Below are positions 1 through 9,502 of a stretch of 64,000 bases of DNA, one piece after another. Each line of letters opens with the position of its first letter. Position 1 is the stretch's first letter. The stretch lies in NCBI GenBank assembly GCA_020718845.1, contig DYRG01000002.1, positions 1 to 64,000 on the forward strand, in the 5' to 3' direction. The stretch is from Thiomargarita sp. (lineage in GTDB: Bacteria > Pseudomonadota > Gammaproteobacteria > Beggiatoales > Beggiatoaceae). Position numbers and translations under genes: made by a program. The notes under the pieces were generated by a model, which was not told the origin of the DNA, searched no databases, and saw nothing but the letters and a program-made list of their open reading frames with translations.

Positions 1-1793
1 CTATTTTATTAGAGGGTTTGCGTCGATTAGAATATCGAGGTTATGATTCGGCTGGAATTGCCGTGGTCGATGCTCAAAAAACATTACAACGTCGTCGCAT
101 GGTTGGTAAAGTAAAAGAACTAACAACTTCATTACAAAATTCTCCGTTAAAATCAACCACGGGGATTTCTCACACCCGCTGGGCAACGCACGGAAAACCT
201 AATGAAATCAACGCCCATCCTCATATTGCGGGAAATAACAGTTTAGCAGTTGTTCATAATGGGATCATAGAAAATCATCATGAATTGCGTGAACGTTTAA
301 TTAAAAGTGGCGCGGTGTTTGTTTCAGAAACCGATACGGAAGTTATTGGACATTTGATCCATTTCTATTTTCAACAAACCAATGATTTGTTACAAGCCGT
401 TAAAAATGCTTTGAAAGAATTACACGGAGCGTATGCAATTGGGGTTATTCATCAGCAAGAACCAGAGCGTTTGATTGCTGCGCGTTTGGGAAGTCCTTTG
501 GTGATAGGAATTGGGATTGGTGAACATTTCATTGCGTCGGATGTGGCGGCGTTAATTCCAGTGACGCAACGAGTGGTTTTCTTAGAAGATGGCGATGTGG
601 TTGAAATTAAAAGAGAAAATTTCACTATTTTTGATAAGAATGATAACAAGATTGAAAGAAAAATCTTTACCAGTGAATTACAAGCCGATGCTGTCGAACG
701 TGGTGAATATCGGCATTACATGTTAAAAGAAATTTTTGAGCAACCTCAAGCCGCTTTAAATACTTTGGAAGGTCGAATTAGTAATGGAAAAGTATTAGAA
801 GCTGCGTTTGGTGTGAAAGCACACGAATTATTTGAAAAAGTTGAGAATGTTCAAATCGTTGCGTGCGGAACAAGTTATCATGCGGGTTTGGTTGCAAAAT
901 ATTGGTTAGAATCCATTGCAAAAATGCCTTGCGCAGTAGAAGTCGCTAGTGAATTTCGTTATCGTCAACCTTTAGCGAGAAAAAATACTTTATTAGTGAC
1001 CATTTCTCAATCGGGAGAAACTGCCGATACATTAGCAGCTTTACATGAAGCAACTAAATTAGGTTTTTCTCCTTCTTTAGCGATTTGTAATGTGCCAGAA
1101 AGTGCATTAGTAAGAGCTTCTGATTTGGTGTTAATGACTCGTGCTGGTCCAGAAATCGGTGTTGCTTCGACAAAAGCCTTTACTACACAACTGATTGCTT
1201 TGTTACTCTTAACCATTGTTTTAGCTAGAAAAAATGGCATTTCAGAAACTCAAGAAAAACAAATGGTTAGCGCATTAGAAAAATTACCTTTAGAAATCAC
1301 GAAAGCATTACAACTCAATAAAACAATTGAGGATTTAGCAGAGCATTTTGCTGATAAAGAACACGCTTTATTTTTAGGTCGTGGCGCACATTATCCAGTT
1401 GCAATGGAAGGTGCTTTGAAATTAAAAGAAATTTCTTATATTCATGCTGAAGCCTATCCCGCTGGAGAATTAAAACACGGACCGTTGGCATTAGTGGATT
1501 CAGAAATGCCCGTGATTGCAGTTGCTCCCAATGACGCATTACAAGAGAAATTAAAATCTAATTTGCAAGAAGTTGAAGCACGTGGTGGACAAATGTTTAT
1601 TTTTGCAAATCATCAAGCGTTAATGAATAGCCCAAATACCGTGAAAGTGGTTGAGTTAGGTGAAATAGAAGAACTGATTTCTCCGTTGATTTATACCATT
1701 CCTTTGCAATTATTAGCCTATCATGTGGCTTTAATTAAAGGAACGGATGTCGATCAACCGCGTAATTTAGCGAAATCTGTAACGGTAGAATAA
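1..1793 (+). CDS. glmS: Glutamine--fructose-6-phosphate aminotransferase, 5'-truncated
   Basis: GlmS makes glucosamine-6-phosphate from fructose-6-phosphate and glutamine, the first step towards UDP-GlcNAc for peptidoglycan and lipid A. The frame is open from base 3 and reads ILLEGLRRLEYRGYDSAG, which in full-length GlmS lies about 16 residues after the start. The catalytic Cys and true start therefore lie left of the window. Visible landmarks are the glutaminase segments HTRWATHGKP and NGIIENHHELRERL, then two SIS sugar-isomerase domains (SQSGETADTLAAL, GPEIGVASTKAF) and the family C-terminus NLAKSVTVE. The next ORF starts 6 bases after the stop. The TTG at 18 is internal, not a start. Confidence 0.97.
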   Translation, partial: ILLEGLRRLEYRGYDSAGIAVVDAQKTLQRRRMVGKVKELTTSLQNSPLKSTTGISHTRWATHGKPNEINAHPHIAGNNSLAVVHNGIIENHHELRERLIKSGAVFVSETDTEVIGHLIHFYFQQTNDLLQAVKNALKELHGAYAIGVIHQQEPERLIAARLGSPLVIGIGIGEHFIASDVAALIPVTQRVVFLEDGDVVEIKRENFTIFDKNDNKIERKIFTSELQADAVERGEYRHYMLKEIFEQPQAALNTLEGRISNGKVLEAAFGVKAHELFEKVENVQIVACGTSYHAGLVAKYWLESIAKMPCAVEVASEFRYRQPLARKNTLLVTISQSGETADTLAALHEATKLGFSPSLAICNVPESALVRASDLVLMTRAGPEIGVASTKAFTTQLIALLLLTIVLARKNGISETQEKQMVSALEKLPLEITKALQLNKTIEDLAEHFADKEHALFLGRGAHYPVAMEGALKLKEISYIHAEAYPAGELKHGPLALVDSEMPVIAVAPNDALQEKLKSNLQEVEARGGQMFIFANHQALMNSPNTVKVVELGEIEELISPLIYTIPLQLLAYHVALIKGTDVDQPRNLAKSVTVE

Positions 1794-1799
1794 GCATTA

Positions 1800-2390
1800 A
1801 TGGACGCGAAGATTTTGGTATTGGAATCGGATTGGCGACTTGATCCACATTTAATGCCCACACAAACCCATTCTTCTTCGCGTTGTTATGCAAGTATTGG
1901 ATTAAATATACAACAAAATCAATTGATTATAAAAGAATTTTCTAAAAACCTTGAAATGTTTCTTTCTCAACCCATTAATCAAAAAGGTATTAACGTGATT
2001 ATTTTAAGTGGTCACGCGGGCTTTGAAAATCAAAAATTACAAATGTCGGCAATTGATCAATTATTTGAACCGTTAGAAATCTTTGAACCGATTAAAGAGA
2101 AACTTTTAAGAACTATTTTAATTTTAGATGCGTGTTTTTTAGGATTACAACTTGAACTATTCATGCAACGTTATCAGTTTTTAGGATGTGTTGGTTTTAA
2201 CAAACAAGTTAATTGGGTTTCATCGAGTATTTTAATTTTACTTATTTTGCGACAATTTCGAGAGCACGGTATTTTTGAAATGAAAAGAAAAAGTCCGATT
2301 CGCCCGCGTAAGATTTTAGAGCAATTACAAAACAACTCAAACCAAAATTTAGTGCAACAATTAGGTTTGCAATTCCTTTTCTCAAAGTAA
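1800..2390 (+). CDS. Unknown protein with caspase-like His/Cys motif pattern
   Basis: 196 residues, not recognised as a named family. It sits 6 bases after glmS and 6 before mnmG, so it is probably co-transcribed. Two hydrophobic strands each end in a candidate catalytic residue: INVIILSGHAGF near residue 70 (compare SGHG) and TILILDACFLG near residue 110 (compare the Cys motif of C14/CHAT proteases). A further strand/helix follows (LGCVGFNKQVNWVSSSILILL), in the place where CHAT proteins have a conserved strand and helix. There is no signal peptide or obvious TM segment. Seen: the motif order and spacing. Inferred: a small clan-CD (caspase/CHAT-like) fold. It could instead be a non-enzymatic alpha/beta protein. 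Confidence 0.7.
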   Translation: MDAKILVLESDWRLDPHLMPTQTHSSSRCYASIGLNIQQNQLIIKEFSKNLEMFLSQPINQKGINVIILSGHAGFENQKLQMSAIDQLFEPLEIFEPIKEKLLRTILILDACFLGLQLELFMQRYQFLGCVGFNKQVNWVSSSILILLILRQFREHGIFEMKRKSPIRPRKILEQLQNNSNQNLVQQLGLQFLFSK

Positions 2391-2396
2391 AGAATT

Positions 2397-4271
2397 ATGT
2401 TATTTCCAGAACGTTTTGATGTTATTGTAGTCGGTGGTGGTCATGCAGGAACAGAAGCTGCATTGGCAACTGCTCGGATGGGTTTGAAAACATTATTATT
2501 AACGCATAACATTGAAACCTTAGGACAAATGTCTTGCAACCCCGCAATTGGAGGAATTGGGAAAGGACATTTGGTAAAAGAAATCGATGCGTTGGGTGGT
2601 GTAATGGCAGAAGCTGCGGATCATTGTGGCATCCAGTTTCGAATTTTAAATGCCAGCAAAGGTGCAGCTGTTAGAGCAACTCGAGCACAAATCGACCGCG
2701 CTTTGTATAAAGCATATATAAGAACTAAATTAGAAACGCAACAAAATCTTCAGATATTTCAACAAGCTGTCGATGATATTATTCTTGAAAACAATCAAAT
2801 TGCTGGCGTAATCACTCAAATGGGTTTGCGATTTGAAAGTCGCGCAGTTGTTTTAACGGTTGGAACATTTCTCGACGGTAAAATTCATATTGGATTATCA
2901 AATTATCAAGCGGGAAGATTAGGTGATCCCACCTCGATAACTTTATCAGAGAAACTGCGTGAATTAAACTTAAGAGTTGATCGTTTGAAAACGGGTACGC
3001 CACCGCGCATTGATAAACGAAGCATTAATTTTGAAATTTTAACTGAGCAAGCGGGTGATCAACCTGTGCCAGTTTTCTCATTTCTAGGTAATGAAAAACA
3101 ACATCCGCAACAAATCCCTTGTTACATTACACATACTAATGAAGAAACCCATAACATTATTCGCACGGGATTAGATCGTTCTCCGCTTTATACGGGTGTT
3201 ATTGAAGGGATAGGACCGCGTTATTGTCCGTCAATTGAAGACAAAATCATGCGTTTTGCGGATAAGAACTCGCATCAAATCTTTGTAGAACCCGAAGGTT
3301 TAACAAGTAATGAAATTTATCCAAATGGGATTTCTACGAGTTTGCCATTTGATATTCAATTGAAATTAGTGCGTTCAATGAAAGGGTTTGAAAATGCTCA
3401 TATTACTCGCCCGGGTTATGCAATTGAATATGATTTCTTCGATCCACGTGATTTGAAACCATCTTTAGAAACGAAAGCGATTTCTGGATTGTTTTTTGCG
3501 GGTCAAATAAATGGAACAACGGGCTATGAAGAAGCTGCCGCACAAGGTTTATTAGCAGGTTTGAATGCGGGTTTATTCGTGCAAGAGAAACCATCGTGGA
3601 CACCTTTGAGAAACGAAGCGTATTTGGGTGTTTTAGTTGATGATTTAATTACCTTAGGAACAAATGAACCGTATCGAATGTTCACCAGTCGTGCAGAATA
3701 TCGTTTATTATTGAGAGAAGATAATGCGGATTTGCGTTTAACTGAAATGGGTAGAAACTTAGGTTTAATTGATGAGCAACGTTGGGCAATTTTTAATGAA
3801 AAACGTGAAGCCATTGAAATTGAAAAAAACCGTTTAAAATCTTTATGGGCATTGCCAAATGATCAAATAATTGAAAGTATTTTAGGACAACCGTTAAGAA
3901 AGGAAAATACCTATCTGGATTTGTTACGTCGCCCTGAAATGAATTATGAACTTTTAAAACAATTACCTCAAATGGATCAATCAGTTAGCGATCCGCAAGT
4001 GATTGAACAAATTGAAACACAAGTTAAATATAGTGGTTATATTGAAAGACAACTGGTCGAAATTACACGACAACGACGTTATGAAGAAACCCACGTCCCG
4101 GAGGATTTTGATTATAATCAACTAAAAGGTTTGTCGGCGGAGGTTTGTCAGAAATTAAATCGTCATCGTCCGACGAGCATTGGACAAGCATCAAGGATTT
4201 CTGGTGTCACGCCCGCGGCGATTTCATTGTTATTAGTTTATTTGAAGAAACATCGTGAACAAAAGGATTAA
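2397..4271 (+). CDS. mnmG: tRNA uridine 5-carboxymethylaminomethyl modification enzyme MnmG (GidA)
   Basis: FAD-dependent partner of MnmE that installs the cmnm5 group on wobble U34 of several tRNAs. 624 residues, the usual length. The N-terminal dinucleotide-binding motif [21 protein letters not shown] starts near residue 10. The family segments [54 protein letters not shown] and [21 protein letters not shown] all follow in order. The helical C-terminal domain is complete ([33 protein letters not shown]). It starts at ATG 2397, and mlaD follows 3 bases after its stop. Confidence 0.98.
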   Translation: MLFPERFDVIVVGGGHAGTEAALATARMGLKTLLLTHNIETLGQMSCNPAIGGIGKGHLVKEIDALGGVMAEAADHCGIQFRILNASKGAAVRATRAQIDRALYKAYIRTKLETQQNLQIFQQAVDDIILENNQIAGVITQMGLRFESRAVVLTVGTFLDGKIHIGLSNYQAGRLGDPTSITLSEKLRELNLRVDRLKTGTPPRIDKRSINFEILTEQAGDQPVPVFSFLGNEKQHPQQIPCYITHTNEETHNIIRTGLDRSPLYTGVIEGIGPRYCPSIEDKIMRFADKNSHQIFVEPEGLTSNEIYPNGISTSLPFDIQLKLVRSMKGFENAHITRPGYAIEYDFFDPRDLKPSLETKAISGLFFAGQINGTTGYEEAAAQGLLAGLNAGLFVQEKPSWTPLRNEAYLGVLVDDLITLGTNEPYRMFTSRAEYRLLLREDNADLRLTEMGRNLGLIDEQRWAIFNEKREAIEIEKNRLKSLWALPNDQIIESILGQPLRKENTYLDLLRRPEMNYELLKQLPQMDQSVSDPQVIEQIETQVKYSGYIERQLVEITRQRRYEETHVPEDFDYNQLKGLSAEVCQKLNRHRPTSIGQASRISGVTPAAISLLLVYLKKHREQKD

Positions 4272-4274
4272 AAA

Positions 4275-4742
4275 ATGCACAATTCAAGAACATTAGAATT
4301 AATGGTAGGTTTATTTGTCGCATTAGGGATGGCGGCATTATTAATGCTTTCTTTGAAAGTGAGCAATTTAAGTAGTTTGTGGGGTAGCAACGAATATGAA
4401 GTGTCGGCTTATTTTTCAAATGTGGGCGGTTTGAAAGTCAAATCACCTGTGAAACTCGGCGGGGTTAAAATTGGATCAATTAGTGAAATAAACTATGACG
4501 ATAGCAAATACCAAGCCTTAGTTAAAATGAAAATTAACGCCCGTTATACGAAGATTCCTCAAGATACCAGCGCGGTTATTTACACGGCGGGTTTGTTAGG
4601 GGAGCAATACATTGGTCTTGAACCAGGAGGAGATGAGCAGTTTCTCAAAAATGGTAGCCGCGTGAGTTTAACACAATCGGCGGTTATTTTAGAGCAACTT
4701 ATTTCGCGTGTGCTTTATCAGTTTGCTGAGAAAAGCAAGTAA
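4275..4742 (+). CDS. mlaD: Phospholipid-binding MCE protein MlaD
   Basis: MCE-domain subunit of the Mla system, which carries phospholipid between outer and inner membranes. 155 residues: one N-terminal TM helix (about residues 8-27, LMVGLFVALGMAALLMLSL) and a single MCE domain with the signature GGLKVKSPVKLGGVKIGSI near residues 53-72, ending in ILEQLISRVLYQF. It is followed by mlaC and mlaB. The usual upstream partners mlaF (ATPase) and mlaE (permease) are absent. The preceding gene is mnmG, only 3 bases away, so MlaFE must be encoded elsewhere or be missing. Confidence 0.94.
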   Translation: MHNSRTLELMVGLFVALGMAALLMLSLKVSNLSSLWGSNEYEVSAYFSNVGGLKVKSPVKLGGVKIGSISEINYDDSKYQALVKMKINARYTKIPQDTSAVIYTAGLLGEQYIGLEPGGDEQFLKNGSRVSLTQSAVILEQLISRVLYQFAEKSK

Positions 4743-4766
4743 TTTTTAACCTTTTGGAGTTATTTC

Positions 4767-5387
4767 ATGAAACACCTTTTTCAATCTTTTTTAATTTGTT
4801 TTAGTTTAATCAGTTTCTCACCTGCACAAGCAAACCCAGATGCAGAAAATTTAGCAAAATCTACCGTCGATAAAGTATTACAAGTTATTCGTACAGAGAA
4901 ATCCGCTTTTGAAGCCGATCCTTCAAAATTATACGCATTAGTTGATAATGTAGTGTTACCTAACTTTGATTTTGAAAGAATGGCGAAATTAGTGTTAGCA
5001 CAAAATTGGAATGCAGCAAATGATGATCAGAAATCACGTTTCATTAAAGAATTTAGAGCATTAATTGTCCGTACCTATGCCCGTTCTTTATTGGATTATA
5101 CCGATCAAGAAGTAAAGTTCTTACCCTCTCGCAGTGAAGATGAACGTAGAGCAACTGTTCGCACTGAAGTTGTAAAACCAGGTACAAGCAAAGCAATTCC
5201 TATCGATTATGATATGTATTTACCTAAAAATCAATGGAAAGTTTATGATGTGAAAGTTGATGGGGTGAGTTTGGTAATGAATTATCGTAGTTCTTATGCG
5301 GAAGAAATCCGTAAAAATGGTTTAAATGGTTTAATTGACCAACTCAAAAATAAAAGTGCCGACGCAATGAAATCTGGTGCAAAATGA
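4767..5387 (+). CDS. mlaC: Periplasmic phospholipid shuttle MlaC
   Basis: Soluble periplasmic carrier that passes phospholipid between the MlaA complex and MlaFEDB. 206 residues with a Sec signal peptide (cleavage likely after AQA near residue 22). The Tol-toluene-tolerance/MlaC fold is recognisable from NVVLPNFDFERMAKLVLAQNW, FRALIVRTYARSLLDY and VDGVSLVMNYRSSYAEEI. A clear ribosome site (TTTTGGAG) lies upstream of ATG 4767. The stop overlaps the mlaB start by 4 bases (ATGA), indicating translational coupling. Confidence 0.95.
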   Translation: MKHLFQSFLICFSLISFSPAQANPDAENLAKSTVDKVLQVIRTEKSAFEADPSKLYALVDNVVLPNFDFERMAKLVLAQNWNAANDDQKSRFIKEFRALIVRTYARSLLDYTDQEVKFLPSRSEDERRATVRTEVVKPGTSKAIPIDYDMYLPKNQWKVYDVKVDGVSLVMNYRSSYAEEIRKNGLNGLIDQLKNKSADAMKSGAK

Positions 5388-5683
5388 AACCTTCATCGCA
5401 ATTACAAGTGATTTCTCCAGAAATGTGGCAATTAAGCGGTGATTTGAATTTTCAAACCGTTACTGTATTGCTAAAAGAGATCACTTTGAATTGTCAGCAC
5501 GGTTTCCCAAAAACGATTAATTTAGAGCAAGTTTCTCGTGCTGATAGTGCTGGACTTGCTTTATTAATTGAAATTATGCGATTAGCGCATCAAAAGCAAC
5601 AAGTTATTCACTTTTCTAATCCTCCTTCACAATTACAACGAATCGCGCAAGCCGTTGGTTTAATTGAAATTTTAGCGACTTAA
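5384..5683 (+). CDS. mlaB: STAS-domain protein MlaB
   Basis: Cytoplasmic STAS subunit that stabilises the MlaFED ABC transporter. 99 residues, the normal size. The segment INLEQVSRADSAGLALLIEIMRLA around residues 45-68 holds the conserved D-S-A-G of STAS proteins (anti-sigma-antagonist-like fold), and the last helix ends in VGLIEIL. It overlaps mlaC by 4 bases and is followed after 2 bases by the ABC ATPase, so all are probably on one transcript. Confidence 0.9.
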   Translation: MKPSSQLQVISPEMWQLSGDLNFQTVTVLLKEITLNCQHGFPKTINLEQVSRADSAGLALLIEIMRLAHQKQQVIHFSNPPSQLQRIAQAVGLIEILAT

Positions 5684-5685
5684 TT

Positions 5686-6606
5686 ATGTCCAACGCCGTT
5701 GTTATTCAAAATGTTCATAAAACCTATCGTCAAGTAGAAGCACTTAAAGGAATTACCCTCGATATTCCTCAAGGGAGTTTCTTTGGTTTATTAGGACCAA
5801 ATGGTGCTGGAAAATCAACACTCATTAATATCATTGCGGGATTGGTGCGTGCAAATCAAGGACATATTTCTGTCTTAGGGTATGATGTTGTAAAGGATTG
5901 GCGACAAGCACGTTTCTCATTGGGTATTGTTCCACAAGAACTTGTTTATGATGCGTTTTTCAATGTTCGAGAAATGCTCAAATTACAAGCGGGTTATTTT
6001 GGATTAGGTAAAGAAAATGAACCTTGGATCGATGAGCTTTTAGAAACCCTTTCTTTAACCAATAAAGCAAATGAAAGTTTCTTACGTTTATCGGGCGGAA
6101 TGAAACGACGCTTATTAATTGCACTTGCTTTAGTTCACAAACCCAAAGTTGTTGTTTTAGATGAACCAACAGCGGGCGTAGATGTTGAATTACGGCAATC
6201 TTTATGGCAATTCGCAAAGAAATTACATCAAGCGGGTCATACAATTCTTTTAACAACGCATTACTTAGAAGAAGCAGAAGCGTTATGTGAAAAGATTGCA
6301 ATTTTAAATCACGGAGAAATGATTGCTTTAGATCAAACCAAGAATTTGCTTGCCCGTCATCCTTATCGTTGGTTATATTTAGATTTGAAAGAGGATTATC
6401 AAGATTTTCCTCTAAATTTAAAAGATAAAATCATTACCCAGAAACCTCAACAATTAGTGCTTAGATTGCATCGAGAACAAGATTCAATTGTGGGTATTTT
6501 AGAGGAATTAAAAAAAGCAAATATTGAGGTAGTTGATTTGCATACCAATGAGCCAAGTTTAGAAGAAGTTTTCATCCATTTGATTAACCAAGAAACCTCC
6601 TCATGA
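5686..6606 (+). CDS. ABC-2 type transporter ATP-binding protein (YadG-like)
   Basis: ATPase of a two-gene ABC exporter. 306 residues: Walker A GPNGAGKST near residue 38, Q-loop VPQELVYD, signature LSGGMKRR, Walker B VVVLDEPTAGVD, switch His in LLTTHYLEE, and a C-terminal extension of about 80 residues typical of DrrA/YadG/CcmA-like ATPases. It overlaps the permease gene by 4 bases. In several beta- and gammaproteobacteria, as far as I recall, this pair follows mlaB, which fits an envelope role. The substrate is unknown. Confidence 0.93.
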   Translation: MSNAVVIQNVHKTYRQVEALKGITLDIPQGSFFGLLGPNGAGKSTLINIIAGLVRANQGHISVLGYDVVKDWRQARFSLGIVPQELVYDAFFNVREMLKLQAGYFGLGKENEPWIDELLETLSLTNKANESFLRLSGGMKRRLLIALALVHKPKVVVLDEPTAGVDVELRQSLWQFAKKLHQAGHTILLTTHYLEEAEALCEKIAILNHGEMIALDQTKNLLARHPYRWLYLDLKEDYQDFPLNLKDKIITQKPQQLVLRLHREQDSIVGILEELKKANIEVVDLHTNEPSLEEVFIHLINQETSS

Positions 6607-7376
6607 AATACAATATCAATTGGCTAGGATTTTATACTTTATTTGTTAAAGAAGTTTGGCGTTTTTGGAAAGTTGCAACCCAAACTATTTTAGCACCTGT
6701 CCTTAACGTTTTGTTATATTTAATTGTTTTTACCTCAGCACTTTCTCAACACGTTGAAATCTATCCAAATGTTAATTACACGGTGTTTTTATTACCCGGT
6801 TTAATTATGCTGGCGATCTTACAAAATGCGTTTGCAAATAGTTCATCGAGTTTATTTCAAGCAAAACAAAATGCGGGGATTACTTTTGTTTTGTTAGCAC
6901 CGATTTCTAGTTTGGAGTTTTATTTAGCGTTTATCGGTGCAGCAATTGTGAGAGGATTATTGGTTGGAATTGGAGTGTGGATTTCGGTAATTTTCTTTGT
7001 TGATTTGCCGTTTCATAACATTGGATTAGCGTTCTTTTTTGCAATTATTGCGAGTGGTTTATTAGGTGCATTTGGATTAGTTTCTGCAATCTATTCAGAC
7101 AAATGGGATCACATTGCAGCATTTCAAAATTTTATTATTTTACCGCTAACGTTTTTAAGTGGTGTTTTCTATCTCATTCGTGATTTACCACCTTTCTGGG
7201 CAAAGATTTCTTATTTCAATCCGTTCTTTTATTTGATTGATGGATTTCGTTATAGTTTTCTAGGTGTTTCTGATATGAATTTAATGGTGAGCATTATTTT
7301 TTCTAGTGCGGCGTTTATTGCGATTAGTATTTTCACTGTTTGGTTATTAGAAACAGGTTATAAATTAAGAGGATAA
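6603..7376 (+). CDS. ABC-2 type transporter permease (YadH-like)
   Basis: Membrane partner of the preceding ATPase. 257 residues with about six hydrophobic segments and the ABC-2 features GFYTLFVKEVWRFWKVATQTILAPVLNVLLY at the N-terminus and ILPLTFLSGVFYLIRDLPPFW before a short last loop. It starts at ATG 6603 inside the end of the ATPase gene (ATGA overlap). It is the last gene of the rightward run that begins at glmS; an inverted repeat follows directly. Substrate not predictable from sequence. Confidence 0.92.
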   Translation: MKYNINWLGFYTLFVKEVWRFWKVATQTILAPVLNVLLYLIVFTSALSQHVEIYPNVNYTVFLLPGLIMLAILQNAFANSSSSLFQAKQNAGITFVLLAPISSLEFYLAFIGAAIVRGLLVGIGVWISVIFFVDLPFHNIGLAFFFAIIASGLLGAFGLVSAIYSDKWDHIAAFQNFIILPLTFLSGVFYLIRDLPPFWAKISYFNPFFYLIDGFRYSFLGVSDMNLMVSIIFSSAAFIAISIFTVWLLETGYKLRG

Positions 7377-7379
7377 TTT

Positions 7380-7428
7380 GGTAGTGATCAAAAAGAAAAA
7401 TTCATTTGTATCACTACCCTATTTTTAT
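7380..7428. terminator. Inverted repeat between convergent permease and rdgB genes
   Basis: Arms GGTAGTGAT (7380-7388) and ATCACTACC (7410-7418) pair perfectly around an A-rich 21-base loop and are followed on the + strand by CTATTTTTAT. The position between convergent genes fits a terminator for the rightward operon. The overlap with the tail of rdgB and the long loop make it weaker than the other terminators in the window. Confidence 0.55.
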
Positions 7429-8024
7429 CTGTTTCTTAATAATAATTGCTCATGTAATAAATGCAGGGCTTTTCCTCGATGACTTAAAGCATTTTTGATT
7501 TCAGGAGAAAGCTCTGCGGAAGAACAATTGTGTTCGGGCACATAAAACAACGGATCATAACCAAAACCATTATTTCCTCTCGGTTCAAATAAAATAGTTC
7601 CTTCCCAAGTTCCTTGGCAAATTAATGGCGTTGGATCAAGCGCGTGACGCATATAGACCAAAACACATTGATAACGTGCGGTGCGCTTTTCTTTTGGGGT
7701 TTCTTTTAATTTTTCTAATAAAAGTTGATTGTTTTGCTCATCGGTAGCATTTTCTCCAGCAAACCGCGCAGAATAAATTCCAGGAGCGCCGTTTAAAGCG
7801 TCAATTTCAATGCCTGAATCATCTGCCAACGCGGGTAAATTCGTTGCTTGACACGCCGCCCGTGCTTTCAAAATCGCGTTTTCTACAAAGGTCAAACCTG
7901 TTTCTTCAACTGACGGAATATTGAAATGCCCTTGTGGAAAAACTTCAAATCCCAAATCAGAAAGTAACGCATTGAATTCACTTACTTTTCCTTTATTGTT
8001 GCTTGCTAAAACTAATGTTTTCAT
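7425..8024 (-). CDS. rdgB: dITP/XTP pyrophosphatase (RdgB/HAM1)
   Basis: House-cleaning NTPase that hydrolyses ITP, dITP and XTP to monophosphates. The frame is open to 8066, but the start is taken at ATG 8024 because the family begins MKTLVLASNNKGK and an AGGG ribosome site lies just upstream. That gives 199 residues. Conserved segments: SVEETGLTFVENAILKARAA, ALADDSGIEIDALNGAPGIYSARFAG, FGYDPLFYVPE, and the C-terminal LSHRGKAL. Divergent from miaB. Confidence 0.97.
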   Translation of the reverse strand: MKTLVLASNNKGKVSEFNALLSDLGFEVFPQGHFNIPSVEETGLTFVENAILKARAACQATNLPALADDSGIEIDALNGAPGIYSARFAGENATDEQNNQLLLEKLKETPKEKRTARYQCVLVYMRHALDPTPLICQGTWEGTILFEPRGNNGFGYDPLFYVPEHNCSSAELSPEIKNALSHRGKALHLLHEQLLLRNR

Positions 8025-8167
8025 TTTTTTAACCCTGATTACAAATAAAAAAGTAATTATATTCAAAACTTTTCTAAAATAAAAATTCCTCTTTTAATCC
8101 ACATTGTATAAATCACTTAAAATATGATAAGTTAGCCGTTTTTAGAAGCCATTTTTACAAAATATCC

Positions 8168-9502
8168 ATGTCTGGAAAAGTTTATATTAAAACCTTTGGT
8201 TGTCAGATGAATGAATACGATTCTGACAAAATGGCGTTAGCATTAGAATCTGCATACGGTTTGCAACGTACTGATTTACCAGAAGAAGCTGACGTTTTAT
8301 TACTCAACACTTGCTCAATTCGTGAAAAAGCCCAAGAAAAAGTTTTTTCTCAATTAGGTCAATGGAAAGACCTTAAAAAACAAAGACCTAACTTAGTTAT
8401 CGGCGTGGGCGGATGCGTCGCCAGCCAAGAAGGAGCGGCAATTAGAAGCCGTGCTCCTTTTGTGGATTTGATTTTTGGTCCGCAAACCTTACATCGTCTT
8501 CCTCAAATGCTCAAAGAAACCAGAGAAAAACATCAAACAATTGTTGACGTTTCTTTCCCTGAAATTGAGAAGTTCGATCATTTGCCACAACCTAAAGCAG
8601 AGGGCGTAACAGCTTTTGTTTCAATTATGGAAGGTTGTAATAAATTTTGTACTTATTGCGTTGTTCCTTATACGCGAGGTGCAGAAATCAGTCGTCCGTT
8701 TGATGATGTATTGCACGAAGTGGCACAGTTGCTCGATCAAGGCGTGAGAGAAATCAATTTATTAGGTCAAAACGTGAATGCGTATCGTGGTTTAATGCAC
8801 GATGGAGAATATGCAGATTTGGCGTTGTTAATTGAGTATTTGTCAGAAATGGATCAATTGGGAAGAATTCGTTATACCACTTCTCATCCTTCAGAAATGA
8901 CAGATTCTCTTTTTGAAACCTATCGAAAAATACCTAAATTGGTAAGCCATTTACATTTGCCCATTCAAAGCGGTTCAGATCGGGTTTTAGCGGCAATGAA
9001 ACGCGGTTATACGGCATTAGAATACAAACAAAAAATCCGTAAATTGCGTGAAGCACGACCTGATTTGAGTTTGTCGACCGATATTATTGTCGGCTTTCCT
9101 TCTGAAACAGAGCAAGAATTTCAAAAAACCTTAGAATTGATTGAAGAAATTGGATTTGATCATTCATTTAGTTTTATGTACAGTGCACGACCAGGTACAC
9201 CCGCCGCAGAAATGCCTGATTCTATTGATTTAGAAACCAAAAAACGGCGTTTATCAGAAGTGCAGATTTTATTGAATCAACAAGCCCAACACATCTCTGA
9301 GAAAATGGTAGGAATGGTTCAAACAATTTTAGTTGAAAAACCTTCCAAAAAAGACCCTCAACAATTAGCGGGGCGAACTGAAAATAACCGTGTGGTAAAT
9401 TTTAGTGGAACGCCAGATTTAATTGGTCAATTCATTGAAGTACAAATTACTGAAGCCTTGCCTAATTCTTTGCGAGCAATTATGGTGGAGAACAACCTCT
9501 GA
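8168..9502 (+). CDS. miaB: tRNA-2-methylthio-N6-isopentenyladenosine methylthiotransferase MiaB
   Basis: Radical-SAM enzyme that adds the 2-methylthio group to i6A37 of tRNAs. 444 residues. The N-terminal domain carries the three Cys of the auxiliary Fe-S cluster ([30 protein letters not shown]), the radical SAM domain has [15 protein letters not shown], and a TRAM domain closes the protein ([23 protein letters not shown]). Its TGA overlaps the CTG start inferred for phoH, giving a tightly coupled miaB-phoH-ybeY-corC operon, a common gammaproteobacterial order. Confidence 0.98.
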   Translation: MSGKVYIKTFGCQMNEYDSDKMALALESAYGLQRTDLPEEADVLLLNTCSIREKAQEKVFSQLGQWKDLKKQRPNLVIGVGGCVASQEGAAIRSRAPFVDLIFGPQTLHRLPQMLKETREKHQTIVDVSFPEIEKFDHLPQPKAEGVTAFVSIMEGCNKFCTYCVVPYTRGAEISRPFDDVLHEVAQLLDQGVREINLLGQNVNAYRGLMHDGEYADLALLIEYLSEMDQLGRIRYTTSHPSEMTDSLFETYRKIPKLVSHLHLPIQSGSDRVLAAMKRGYTALEYKQKIRKLREARPDLSLSTDIIVGFPSETEQEFQKTLELIEEIGFDHSFSFMYSARPGTPAAEMPDSIDLETKKRRLSEVQILLNQQAQHISEKMVGMVQTILVEKPSKKDPQQLAGRTENNRVVNFSGTPDLIGQFIEVQITEALPNSLRAIMVENNL

